Source of the DNA: Haliotis asinina
Lineage: Eukaryota > Mollusca > Gastropoda > Lepetellida > Haliotidae
Assembly (NCBI RefSeq): GCF_037392515.1
Contig: NC_090288.1
Span: 15,656,969 to 15,720,968 of the forward strand
Direction of reading: 5' to 3'
DNA: 64,000 nt
Part shown: piece by piece, positions 11,380 to 23,800 of the stretch
Numbering within the stretch: position 1 is the stretch's first letter
Layout of the letters: each line of letters starts with the position of its first letter
The notes under the pieces: model-generated
What the model saw: only the letters and a program-made list of their open reading frames with translations
The model's database searches: none
What the model was told of the DNA's origin: nothing
Made by a program: the position numbers and the translations under genes

Positions 11380-12594
11380 CACCTTTGTGTTACGTCGTAG
11401 CGGTGCAGTAACGCTCGCTCGCTCGTCACGTCAAAAGTTCACCTTTACCCCCATTAAGGTCTGGAGTTCAAAGCTTCGAAACTTCTTAATTTTATCCCAC
11501 GTGAAGCTGATATGCTGTGATAAAATTTAAAATACTATTCAAAGCTGTCTTAGACCAAATTCACTTTTAATGTGATATTCTGCGTAATACATAGACTTCT
11601 CACCATCGACTGTGGGGCTGAAAATGCCAAAATCATATGCATCAAATTCAACATATGTCATATTATATTTTTGTCAAACTTTGAAAATATGGATGCATAA
11701 AAAGTGAAATGTTTCTCGGGCACATTATTTCCAAAAGTGACGAGGGCGGTAGGACTTTATTTCTATTTTTTGTTAGAAAAAAAAACGTGACGAGGGAGGA
11801 ACACATTTTTTTTTTTTCCTCTCAGAAATACAGTTTGGGAAGTTTAGCACGTGTTAATGACTTGTACATTCAGTCACCCTCGTTCTTACAGACTCTCATT
11901 CTAGTGGACAAATGGATGATCGTGATGCGGCCAAGTCAGAATAAATTAAAAGTGACGCGCTGATGCCCGAGAAGCATTTCACATTCTTTATTTATTTTTA
12001 GATGCTGTTGTTGATCGGAATATACTGGTGTAGCGGTATAACGGTAGTTATGCAAAACTATTGGCCCCTTTCAGTTCGTCATAAGTGTAGTTTTCTTGTG
12101 CTTACTATATCTCTGTATAGTCGCAGATTCAGTACCGGTTATTGTTTGGTAGCATACGCGTGCTCGTGAAGCAAAACTAATATTTACCTTTCACGGACAT
12201 GCGAAACTCGTGAAAATGTAGATATGTTATGTGAGAAACGAATGTCTCGGCATATATATACGTCTCTGAAAGGTAAAACTTTGTTAACAGGAAAATGTTA
12301 ATTTGATTTATTTTTTTAAACACAAAATCTCCACACTTGCTCAAATTACTCACGTAGACGTTAGAATACTGGCGTATAGCAGTGTTTTTGTAAAAGATAT
12401 ATATTTAGATACCATTTTATGTTTATAGATACTTTTGGATAAACAAATCAAGGGTACGTGCAAATGTGTCGGGATCTTCACTTTTTATAGATACAGTAAA
12501 CCCCAGTATTGCACTGTGTACCGTTTCATGTATTCACGAATCAAGGGTATTGTGTAATGAATCGAAGATATTATACCTAATGACTTAAAGGCAC
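11380..12594. other. No recognised feature
   Basis: AT-rich intergenic DNA with short A and T runs. No exon, repeat family or element edge stood out. Confidence 0.4.
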
Positions 12595-12598
12595 AATG

Positions 12599-13074
12599 TC
12601 TCACTTCATGTTTCTAAAAAATACATAATGCATTTATTACAATAATTCCAACTGTCAGCCCTAGGGGAAGCTACCATATAATTTAATTTTTTTTTAAATA
12701 TGTATTTAGATTACAGTATTAAATATAAAAAGTTCGACTGAATTAATGCAACGGTGCATTAAATCGACTCTCGGAGTTGTGTCCATTGGTAGCGTTCTTT
12801 ACGAATATCCTATAGCGCACCCTATGGTTGATACCAGTTAGGCAAACACTAACAACACCGCATGTGACAGTTTTTGGTGTACGGAGCAATTTTTGACGTT
12901 CCATATATGGTAAGCGTTCTCTGCATGGAAGTTGTTCGCTTCGAAGTTTCAGGCAAGTGTCAAAGGGTAATAAGTCTTTTATTACATCAATAGGAAGCTA
13001 AGATGGGTGTATATGCATGCCCTCAGTATATAACATAGACCAAAACTTTGGCGGAAATGTGTGACGTTGTGCCT
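12599..13074. mobile_element. MITE with TTAA target duplication
   Basis: The ends read aggcacaatgtc and (inverted) gacgttgtgcct, and each is flanked by TTAA (12595-12598 and 13075-13078). TTAA duplication points to a piggyBac-mobilised type, although the terminal bases are not the classic ones. The 476 bp contain no gene. Confidence 0.6.
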
Positions 13075-13079
13075 TTAAG

Positions 13080-14505
13080 GCTTCTCACTGTAAAGTTTGT
13101 GTACATAGAAATCACTATAGTTCACGAATAAATACAAACTATATTTGGTATCTGGGTAGTTTGTATTTAATACTCGAAACATCATTATACGAGAACAGTC
13201 TAAAAATGTTGGGACCGCCAATATGATTTCAGTAGAGAAAACAATACAAATATAGTCATTCTGACACAATGCAAATTGACCACCATATCAACGTTGACAT
13301 AGATTCAGATATCAGTACACCAATATACTCTCTGCAAACATGCGCTTCGTGACCCGTGTTGAGAATACAACATTGAGCTTTCACATCACCAATCGATAAA
13401 ACATTTTGATGTGAAGTGATTTGTCCGTTCATTACGAAGAAAGGATCGCCCATCTCCTTTGCTAAAAGGTAGTAAGGACATTGATCAAATTGATCTGAAC
13501 CGGAAGTGCGCCATGTTGATTGTCCTGACTTAGTTCGACCGGAAGTTCTTATCGATGTTGGTCATTGTAAACAAGAAACTCCTTGTTTAGTATGTTTTTT
13601 ATGTATGGGGTGTAATCTACTCCATCTTCCTTCCACCTGAACACGGATCTTTGAAGGCTGACTCGTGTCGTCAAAATAGAAACGACACAAAGAATATGTG
13701 GTGGGCTAGATTGTTACCCTTAGGCAAGACAAGAGCCTGAATATTGATAAAAATCCGGCTAAGGAAGCACTGTACGCTTTCCTTTCGTTAGGTACGCGTT
13801 TCCAGTCAGTTTAACTTTGAAGTTACTGATTTTATTTTTGAATAGCTTCAAACACCCTTGTTGGTGCATGACTCCGGATATGGAGTAAAAAAACAAGTTT
13901 GCGTGCTCGTAATATTGGACAAGAAAAATGACCTGAACATACGAATCAATAATATACTTTGATCTTCTGCAAATCAATTTTATGAGAATTTTTAACAGAA
14001 AGAATCAAAAACCGATTACGTAAAGAGGTTTTATCGCCAGGTTTCCCTTTGAAGTGGAAGGAGTGAGTGAAGGAAAAACGTGAAAAGGTTCTATTGCCTT
14101 GTTTCCTTTTGAAGTAAACATTGAAGCCATTAAGACAAATACGTATTTAACTGTCTTATAAAGGAAAAGATAGAACCCTAGGAATATGTTTGGTGATACT
14201 GTTAAGATTCATTTTGCATGCACCTGATTTAAACGCACGATGATGACATAATTGTTAGACGATTATGAGTAATCAAATCTTACATATTCATAGCAAAAAC
14301 ATTCATATAAATTGAATATTCGCATATATTTGTGGCAGCTTTTCGCGAACACCAAGTGGCATTAATTGTCAATGGTCCTTCTATAGCTATATTTCCATCA
14401 CTAGTTTCCACCAAATGGAATCGAGATTAACATTGCGTTGACGTTGAGTCTTACATAGCAGTTACGCACCACACATGGAGCACATCTTTCACATCCAGTG
14501 GGTGT
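13080..14505. other. No recognised feature
   Basis: Unique-looking AT-rich DNA. Short open frames on both strands lack splice sites or recognisable protein motifs. Confidence 0.4.
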
Positions 14506-14507
14506 TA

Positions 14508-14625
14508 GGTGCGGACTACTAGCCCAGTGGCTAAAGCGTTCGCTCGTCAGACCCAGGTTCGAATACCCCACATGGGTTCTATGAGTGAAACTCATTCCTG
14601 GTGTCCCCGATATTACTGGTTTATA
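14508..14625 (+). repeat. SINE-1 copy, shortened tail
   Basis: Head agcccagtggctaaagcgtt and box cccaggttcgaataccccac are present. The tail ends early, near tattactgg. Confidence 0.7.
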
Positions 14626-15084
14626 ACCAAATGTGGTGTAGAACTCAGCATTCTAACTGTTGATAAAAATCCGTGAGGATCCGGGTTAGAATTGATCTTC
14701 AGCTACCCATGCTTGCATGCAAGTAAGATGCGAATACGGAATCGGGTGCATGTTATCGTACACAAACTCTGTAGGTGCTCATGCTCACCAAAGTGACGCC
14801 GCGCACGTGGACTATCGAAGAGGCTGTAAAATTTCACATTTCCGAAAACGTTGGTCGGAGTACTTGTGATAGTGATAGTGATAGAGAGTTATTTGCAATA
14901 TTCACAGGCAGCGACCTCCTTTGGTCCTCTTTATTCCTTACATCACCTGACTCTATATAGGTCCTGTGGATTGTGACATCAAGAGGGAACTTTGAAAACA
15001 CTGGGCACCTCGACACTTTAACTCCAGATGCACTTACACAGCATCAAATACTGCCACAAGGAACACCAGAGAAGGAGCGATTGA

Positions 15085-15236
15085 GTATGGTTTTACGCCG
15101 ATTTTAGCAATATTTCAGCACTATCACGGCGGAGGACACCGGAAATGATCTTCACTCATTGTGTCCACTTGGGCATCGGACAAGGGCCTTTAGCATGACG
15201 AGCAAACGCTTTAACTATTAGGCTACCACCAACCCA
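15085..15236 (-). repeat. SINE-1 copy
   Basis: Inverted copy running from ttacgccgattttagcaata to aacgctttaactattaggct. Confidence 0.75.
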
Positions 15237-15239
15237 CTA

Positions 15240-18200
15240 CCCCTTCGGGGAATGAAACATCCTAAATACCCGCATCGGTATTGGCAATTCAAGGTTTGAC
15301 TCTTGACCAAGAATATATAGCCAGTCCAATTCTGTATTTTATTCCAATATATCCATTGCCATGTCAAGCCAAGAGAACCACACAATGATGACTAAGGACT
15401 GTTTTTATGGACATGCAACTTCTTTATTCTGTACAGGCGACGTTTAGACATGTATTCTAATGTTGTCAAGCAAGTGAATCTATGACGAAACGTGGCCTAT
15501 ACATATATATAAGACACTGCATATCCATAAAAATAGACCTCATTCTTCGTTTTGTCGATCTGTTCGCTGGACAATCAATCATTTTCTGAGTAAACGCACA
15601 ATCTGTGACAAGAGGAATTTATACAATGACGATTCTCAGAATATCAATGGGTTTGTTTGCTTTATGCAGTGTCTTTGAAAATAATGTCGTTTACGTTGGG
15701 GGATCGAAACAAACGACCTCCAAATCTCTAGTCAGATGCTTTATTCACGTAACCACGAACCAGATTGTTAGTGAAAATGGATTTTTAAACGTTATTATGA
15801 TGTTTTCATCCCATGAAATGTAATGATCTCACGAAGAAATATTTGATTGTCGTCCATAGGTGCGCTTCAGTACATTCGTGACCCATTCGTGTTATTCCGG
15901 GACATTCCGGGACATGCCGGGAATATCCTTTCGGAGGTTAGTTTAAGGTGCGAGTGATGATGAATGGCTGGAAAACTCATAACGTCACTGTTCAGGAAGA
16001 CTCGTTCCTAATTAGTCACCACTCGCCCTTTTTCTTTCTTTTTTTTGTGGTGTACACTCAGCAACAGTCTAGCAATTCGAGTCTGTACCTGACAAGCCAG
16101 TGGTTAACATCGTGAGCATCGATCTACACATTTGGGATGCGTTGACATGCATCCACCAAGTCAACGAGCCTGACCACCTGATCCCTATAGTTGCCTCTTA
16201 CAAGAAGCATGAGTTACTGAAGATCAATTCAAACCAGATCTTCAAAGGTCATTGCCTCCTTGAACTGACTTACAAACAATTCTGTTCAATATTGTCACCA
16301 GATTGGTAATAAAACAACTAAACGTATAATGCAAGCAAAATACTTCTCAACATAATTTATTCCAAAAATGTGAAAAGTGTTAAAAAATATTTGTTAATAT
16401 ATGGAACATGGACATATCTATCAATAAAACAATGAAATAACCTACATTATTAATCTTGTGAAAAATGTGAACCTATATTTTCAGTGGAAAGGAATGTCAC
16501 ATGGTATGCACTCAACAACAAAAGTTACAGCAGAGACTCTCTCTATCACAAATTCCTGCGTCCTTCAAGCCTATATACTGAAAATAGATGGAAGGGGAAA
16601 AGTATGAGCTGTCATAAACAATTACTACACTCGTTAAAGCCCTGAGTCTCCTGTTGACAAACCCATAGAACTAGAAATATTGCCACTGTGAATCTGCACC
16701 TGGAAAAAAACACTATGTTGTCTTGCAGATTAAAAATTATGGGAGGGGTCACTGATTTTGTACATGACATGTAGGGGTGTCACTTGCTTTGCACATAAAT
16801 TTTAGGGTAGTTCATTCATATTGTACATGTTTCTCTATAAAAATCATCACTCCCTCCAGCCATACATTATGAACAATGCTCTATGAAGAAATACATATGA
16901 TCAAAACCGTACGTTGTTGAGTTCATGTGATACAAAGCCAACTAAACACATTGCATCTCTGATGTGACCACAAATACCCTAACTGTGGAAATATGGTACA
17001 TAAAAATACCTGAGACAGTTAACACTTGGATCTAAATTTGAATTAAAGTAATTTTTGTCAATATGAGATTTAGGTTACTTCTGAAACAAATGCATGTTAA
17101 AGTGCATGTGAAGATTTGAAGTAAGTGAGGTAGATCCATATCAACACTTTGTTTTATTTGCTTTCCAGATCCACTAACCTCAAAAATATTCCCAAACAGG
17201 GAAAAAATAAATATGTACTGAAGGCAATTTTGTATCAATTGAAAACAGAATCAATGCAACAAAATTAACCAGTGACAACAAGTACTTCTTATTTCCATAG
17301 ATCCAAAAACAACAATCTCAAAGCCTTTTAAAAAGTCCTGCTGAAAACATATTGTTGCTTGCTGTTACAACCTTCCAACTATAGTTGTCACTTGTAATAT
17401 TTGTAAATCCAGAAGTCCAGATCTGGTCAGAAGTAATTCTGGGCAATCATATTAAAACGCTTCTGCAAATATTCATACAAACAAATGCACAAATAATGAC
17501 AATAACCTTCTTTTGGAACTTTTGAAAGAATGCTACTCAACTCATAAAAACAACACTGACTTGATTGGAGAGACTGTTTCATACAAACTGACTTCTCTTA
17601 AGAACGTATCTTAGCTTCATTACAAATTTAACAGACCTTGATAAACATTGCAAAGGCCCTTTTTGTGCTTCAACAGGAAATATTTGGGTTCTGTATCAAA
17701 ACTTGTGATCAATGAATACCTGTCAAAGGATATGAGGAAATCTGGACTACAAATTAACTAATTAGCATACTTCTATATACAGAATTTCAAAAGCTATTAT
17801 GTTTCTGAACATGGCAAGATTTTCACTGAGCAAGTCAACATGAAATATTTACACAAACTTAACAGTACATTTAAATACAGTGTGAAAAATACACTCTCTC
17901 CTGTTTTCACAGATGGAAATGGAACCATAAAGTGTTACATAGACTTGCACAGGTCTTTTACTTAAATATCAAGTGTAAATGATAATTTCCCAAAAGTAAT
18001 AACAGACAAGGGTAGTGTCCATTTATCTAGACTTGCCTCAATGAGAGACAGATTTACTATTTGTGCTGGTTCCTTACAACCGATCGATCATTGAAAATAA
18101 TTGGTTAGTATCACTTATCAAAATTTCATGGTTATGTATGCTAATGCACAAAAATTAAAGAAAAAACATGTAGTCCTCTCTGCTTTTTTTGCAAATTGCA

Positions 18201-18820
18201 CATCCTTCTTTGACTAGTATGTTAGGAATATAAAATTCCTGGTGTCTATAAGATAAATTCAGTCATAACTTGGAACGAATTTATAGTGGTTATGAAATGT
18301 AAAAGACAAAACCAAAAAATATTGTCCATGCAAACAAGTGTTCCAAAATTATTTGTGTTTGATTCTGAGAAAACATGATTGACTGTTTGGCCATTTTGTC
18401 TTTGTGACAATCTTCAAATATTTCAATTAACAGGCCACCACTAATTACAACACATCCTTGGGCTCAGCATTCAGAACAGCCTTGGAGCATGGTGAAGTGT
18501 GACACAACCATATATATTTGCACACAGATTCTCAGAAACTGGAAAAAGAGGATGCAATGTTCCAGAGAACTAGTGTTTCAGAGCATCAGTGCGCTACACT
18601 GTCAAACACTGACCACTGGGAACATGTGCTCCAATGAACTGGTCACTGGCACTAAGTATATGAGTATTGCAGTATCAGTTTTGCATCAGCTGTAATCTGC
18701 TACAATCATACAGGACTATATTTCTTACAGATAACCAATATTGCTTAACACATTTGAAAAACAGATAAAAAAAATGCATGAAAAAGAACATTTAGAGCAT
18801 AACACGTTTTCTTTCTCTTT
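15240..18820. other. AT-rich noncoding stretch
   Basis: No gene recognised. One SINE-2 copy lies at 16060-16235. The part from 16300 to 18800 is uniform, AT-rich and nearly free of repeats. It could be a long 3' UTR or intron of a gene not visible here, but nothing in it proves that. Confidence 0.35.
16060..16235 (-). repeat. SINE-2 copy
   Basis: Inverted copy with gacaagccagtggttaacat, gtgagcatcgatctacacat and gttgcctcttacaagaagca. Confidence 0.65.
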
Positions 18821-18821
18821 A

Positions 18822-18986
18822 GTGAGTAAGTAAGTATAGTTTTATGCCACTTTTAGAACTATTCCTGCAATATCACAACAGAGGACACCAGGAAAGGGTT
18901 TCATATATTGTGCCCATGTGGGAAATCAAACCCTGGTTATCAGCATGATGAGTGAACGCTTGACCACTAGGCGACCCCACTGCCCT
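18822..18986 (-). repeat. SINE-1 copy
   Basis: Inverted, full length: gttttatgccacttttagaa tail, aatcaaaccctggttatcag B box and gaacgcttgaccactaggcg A box. Confidence 0.8.
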
Positions 18987-19371
18987 TCTTTCTCTTTAAA
19001 CCTGAAGTGTTTCAGGTTAGTTTGATTCACGCATCCACCAACCCAAAATTTCACATATGTGGAGATAAATCTTTAGAGAATCTTCTTTTCAATTCCAAAA
19101 CAATCTGGAAATGATTAAGAGTTCTTGCTGCTCTCAGTGCCTTCCTGTGAGAAGGGGAATTCACCCAGCAAACCAGAAAACTAAACAACACCTTTGGATG
19201 TTCCTTTTCTATTCTTCTTTTCATGACGACATGAGCTGTATACAGTTAAAACATCAATTTAAGAATTATACTGATTTTGACAATCAGGATTATGTAAAGC
19301 AAACAACTGGTCTGATGTATACGAAAACCTGCATTATGTTCAACTTTGAAAAGATTGTGATTGGTTGCTAT

Positions 19372-19858
19372 TAGGGCTGGGAGGGGTCAAAATTTTCTAC
19401 CCAGGTACCCAATCCCCTATTACCTTACCAAAATCAGATACTCTTTATGTTAATTCCTGACATCAAATTTGCAGAAAATGAAATATATTCTTCAACTCAG
19501 AGAATAAACCTTCAAGTTTTTCAATACTTTAAACATGTACAGTCAAGTCTCATTGCACAGAAAACTATTGGACTGACAAGGATGTCTGATTATCGAATGA
19601 TTACTTTCATTCAATTTGTTACCAACAAAAGCACCAGAAACCAAGTGTCAGGTAAAACGAGATTTGACTGTATTATATCCAAAGACAGTCTTCAAAGACA
19701 TTTCAGCCTTTAAATCATGAAGGAATGACATATTCCATTGTTTAATCTATTGGTCACATGACTGGGTCTGGGTATTGAGGCAGGTACCCAGGTTTAACCT
19801 ACCTACCCATCCCGACTATCTGGGTTACCTGTCTCTTGGGTTACCCGTCCCAGCCCTA
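19372..19858. mobile_element. hAT-like MITE
   Basis: The ends are tagggctggga and its complement tcccagcccta, with further paired acccaggtaccc / ggttaccc blocks inside. The flanking 8-mers gttgctat and gttgtaat differ at two positions, consistent with an old 8-bp duplication. The 487 bp encode no transposase; the two open frames within lack motifs. Confidence 0.6.
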
Positions 19859-20286
19859 GTTGTAATATACCTTATGAAAGACTATGAGTTGGGATGTCGT
19901 TGTCAGGGTACAAGTCATAAGTTTATGATAATATACTGAGTGAATTTAACTATTGCACAAGTATCATATCTTAACTCAAACCATCACAAAAAACAAACAC
20001 AAGACAATACAATACAACTGAAGTTCTACTCCCCAGGGAGCTGAGGGTGAAAATAATATAAAGATATTCATGTGTCACATCACAATCAGTGGAAATTTCA
20101 TATAATGCTGTGAAATTACGAATAACATACTTAGTACATTTCAGCCATCTAGTTCTAGTCAGTTATCACAATGTAAATATGTTTACAAATCACGGAATAT
20201 TTTCTCCATGTGTTGAATCAACATGGTCAAATCATGACATCACATATATATTATGATAATCAACATGATCAATAAAGGTCCACTGA

Positions 20287-20425
20287 GTGTGTTTTACAAT
20301 GGTTTTAGCAATATTCTATCAATACCATGGTGGGGACACCAGAAATGGGCTTCACACACTGCACCCATGGGGGAATCAAACCCGGGTCTTCCACAAATGC
20401 TTTAACCACTATACTACTCTCACTT
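20287..20425 (-). repeat. SINE-1 copy
   Basis: Inverted copy: ggttttagcaatattctatc, the gtggggacaccagaaatggg body and ggaatcaaacccgggtcttc. Confidence 0.8.
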
Positions 20426-20554
20426 CTGTTAATCTGATTGCTCAGTAGTTGGTGCACTTGTTTAAACGTTCCCTCATTCACTTGATAAAAAATAAGTCTT
20501 CAGCCATACTGCAGTTTATTTGAAGGTGGAGAAATGGTGTACAAACAAACCTGG

Positions 20555-20699
20555 GACCAGTTTCACAAAACTCTTGTAAGCCTAAGATCTTGTAGCTTTC
20601 TCGTAGCATTTACACCTGGTATACTGTAACATAGGAGGGGCAAATGCTACGAGAAAAGTTACGAGATCTTAGGCTTACGAGAGTTTTGTGAAACGGGCC
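20555..20699. mobile_element. 145-bp near-perfect foldback MITE, copy 1
   Basis: The left arm (agtttcacaaaactcttgta, then agcctaagatcttgtagc) is complementary to the right arm, which ends gttttgtgaaacgggcc. A short spacer around cctggtatactgtaacatag separates them. It is flanked by CCTGG (20550-20554) and CCTGT (20700-20704). A second copy is at 53668-53813. Confidence 0.85.
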
Positions 20700-20802
20700 C
20701 CTGTGCTGTACTGACGATGAAGTATGTTTAACCTAACCTGACAGAAAATCACCATTACGAGTTCCTCAGCAACCTTGTGCATCTTATAGATATTTCTTTC
20801 AT

Positions 20803-23800
20803 CTAGTTGATAAGTCCTGTTATCTTGAAGACCCAGCCCCAGTCACAAGGCATCTTGTTGACGGGGATGTCTGGTATATCGATAACCATACCGTCCATCC
20901 CGTTCCTATGCCATGTGAACTCTCCTTCGTAGCCAATCATGCTCACTGCTGTGCCGACCTCCGGGTCAGGGGAGCCAAGGGTCAAAGTTGCACCCTCAGG
21001 CCAGTCCAGGACAATGGCATAAACTATTTGACCAGTGGGTCCATCACGGGAAGTGTACCTGTGTAAACGTACAATGGTCAGTAGCTTCTGAGAAAATGGT
21101 GTTTAAAGTGAGTGGAAAAACATCTAGGAAACTCTGGAAGATCAATGCTAAATAATGTGCAAGACTCAATAATCGTGGCTTGTTCCACTGACAAGATGTC
21201 CAGAATAATTCCTTATTATTTTCATGTGTACCTTATGTTTCCATACGAGGGTTATGTCCCTTCAAATATCTATCAATAATGTTCACTGTTGCAACGCTTT
21301 GCGTCCCACACCCTGGCAAACAGACATTTAATTTCTAATGCATACAACCTCATCTTACCAGACATTGGGAGTGATGGAATCATTCTGGTACACCCAGGGT
21401 TGGGTGGTGTAGATGGCCTCTCCGTTGACCCCCAGCCAAGTCCCAAGGTCAAGCAGTCTCTCCTTGAAAACAGCTGGAATGATGCCGTCAGGCTCCGGAC
21501 CAATGTTGAGGAGGTAGTTGCCACCGCAACTGCAACAGAGCATCTTCTTACAGATCGGTTTGAGGTTGAAACTTTGACTTCATAAAACCTAAATAGTATA
21601 TCCATTTAGATTTTGGCTCTACAACCTGAAATTAATGAAAATAACATGGACATATAGTTATTAAGCAAAATAGAGACAGTTTTATCTGAAATTGCAAGCT
21701 AACCTGATCACTTCCACCATGTTGGAAATTATCTGGTCTGTGGTCATCAGTTCGCTAATCTTCATGTTGCGTCGGAACCCCCAGGAAATTGGGTCAATGG
21801 ACGTCTGACACTCCCACTTAAAAGGCTGTAGTGTATCTGAAGACAATAAATATCAGTGAGTGAGCTAAAAGCAGGGTAAAACTATAGTCACTTGCTCAAG
21901 CCAATGAATCAGAAGTCATGTAAAACAAATGCAATATGAATTATAATTTCATTTCAACACCTCCATGTTTCATGTTAACAATGGTTTCACAGAAATGTTT
22001 CTCATGTACCGGAACATGCGTGAGTGCGTGAGTTGTTATGGTTAATAATTTGCTGTGACGAAAGGTATAAGAAATCCCATCAGAACCAGCAAAATATAAC
22101 ACAGACAAGTTTAAAATATCCAATGTTATGTATTCACCAAAGAGCAATATACAAAGATTCACAATAGAGATTTCTAATACAATGCAACTTAGTCAAATCT
22201 GTCTCATTATGAGTCACAAAAATAATATTAAAAGTCTTGGTTTTCAGTGAGAAACAATTATACTAAAGGCTACGCAGCAAACAGTGTGTCTTGTATGTAT
22301 GCCAACATGGGTGAAAAGGCAGACAGATGTAGATATGCCGACTGATGACACAACTCCAGGGTAAGTCCATGTGTATCCCGTCAACACAACAACCAGCCTT
22401 ATATATACACAGTGACTGATTCTTGAGCAATTCAGTGAAGTATCGAAGCTTTGCAATCGGCGTCTTGTTTATCAACAGTCAAAACACACCAAAGGGAGGC
22501 AACTCTAAAGAGCTACCATCAAGGCACGCTGCTAAAACACTATTAAGAATAAAACGAAAAATGTAACCAATAATAACCATTCATCAAAACTCTAAACATT
22601 TTGACCCAATAATAACTATAACTTAATCAATAATATTACAAACTACAGAAAATACACTTTCATAACAGAGTGAATGAGTATGGTTTTAGCAATATTCCAG
22701 CAACATCACAGTTGTGGACAGAAGGAAAGGGGTTCACACATTGTACCCAAGTGGGGAATCAAACCCGGGTCTTCAGCATGACAAGCGAACGCTTTAACCA
22801 CTAGGCTACTCCACTGTCCCTTCAGTGGCATGAAGAAACAGTCAAATCACTCTTCAAGACCGCCTGATCCATGAAATAGCTTTAGTTTTGTTTTGTGGGC
22901 AATGTAAGCTTTTGTGCTTTTAACATTTGGCGCCTGTCACTTCAGTTTTTCTCCAATATTGTGAATCTGCATGACAAAGGCTTACAAAAAGTCAATTGAT
23001 CACTTCATATGTTTGAAAAAAAAACATCACCACAAGATAAAATCTCTGAGACAGGCGTACACCGTTCGTTTCCTGGTATGATGACATTATTATCATCTTC
23101 CACATATTCCACTTTTGTATTTTTTATGTCATGGCATCTTCAATTAGTTCTTCATCCCCTTGGCATCCAAAAACAGAAGATTGTTGTCGATTGCTTTATA
23201 CAGTTCAACAGTTTCGGGGCTGGTGATGAGGGCATTCTCTACAACTTTTTTTTTCATACATCTTCTTTCGGGTGAAATCCGAGTAAGTCATCATCGTTAA
23301 TAGTAAAAGGTTCACCTTGCCCTTTGTGTCAACATTTTTTATTGTTTGCTGTGATATGCCTTGCCATGCCATGTAGGAGGTAGTGATTGCATCTTTGACT
23401 GTGACGGTAATCAGGAAATCTATGGGAGTGAGTTCCAATTTCTATTCACAAGTCCATCTTCTGTAAGGAGACGTTTGTGAGTCAGTTTGCATGATGCCAT
23501 GATCCATCCATTGGAGGAGAGAGGTGGTATTATTTGGGAGAAGCACAGGTCAAATGTTCCAATCTTGCAATATCAGTGTGGTCATAGGTTGTGGGCATGG
23601 GATTTGTCCATCAGGAGTATAGCCTTGTCCTCTAGTTGTAACAATTGTATATACTCTCTGACTGCGGGGATAAATTTATGTAAAAACCTTTCTTGAAAGA
23701 TAGCTGCTGTCATCCAAGCATCCTTGGAGATGGCATGACAGTAGTAAGATCAATCAGTTAACATGGCTGAGACACAGTTCCAGTAATGAAGTGCTTCAGA

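Noticed and set aside
21289..21585. 98-codon plus-strand frame and 110-codon minus-strand frame in fucosidase exon 7
   Set aside because: Shadows of the real exon in other frames.
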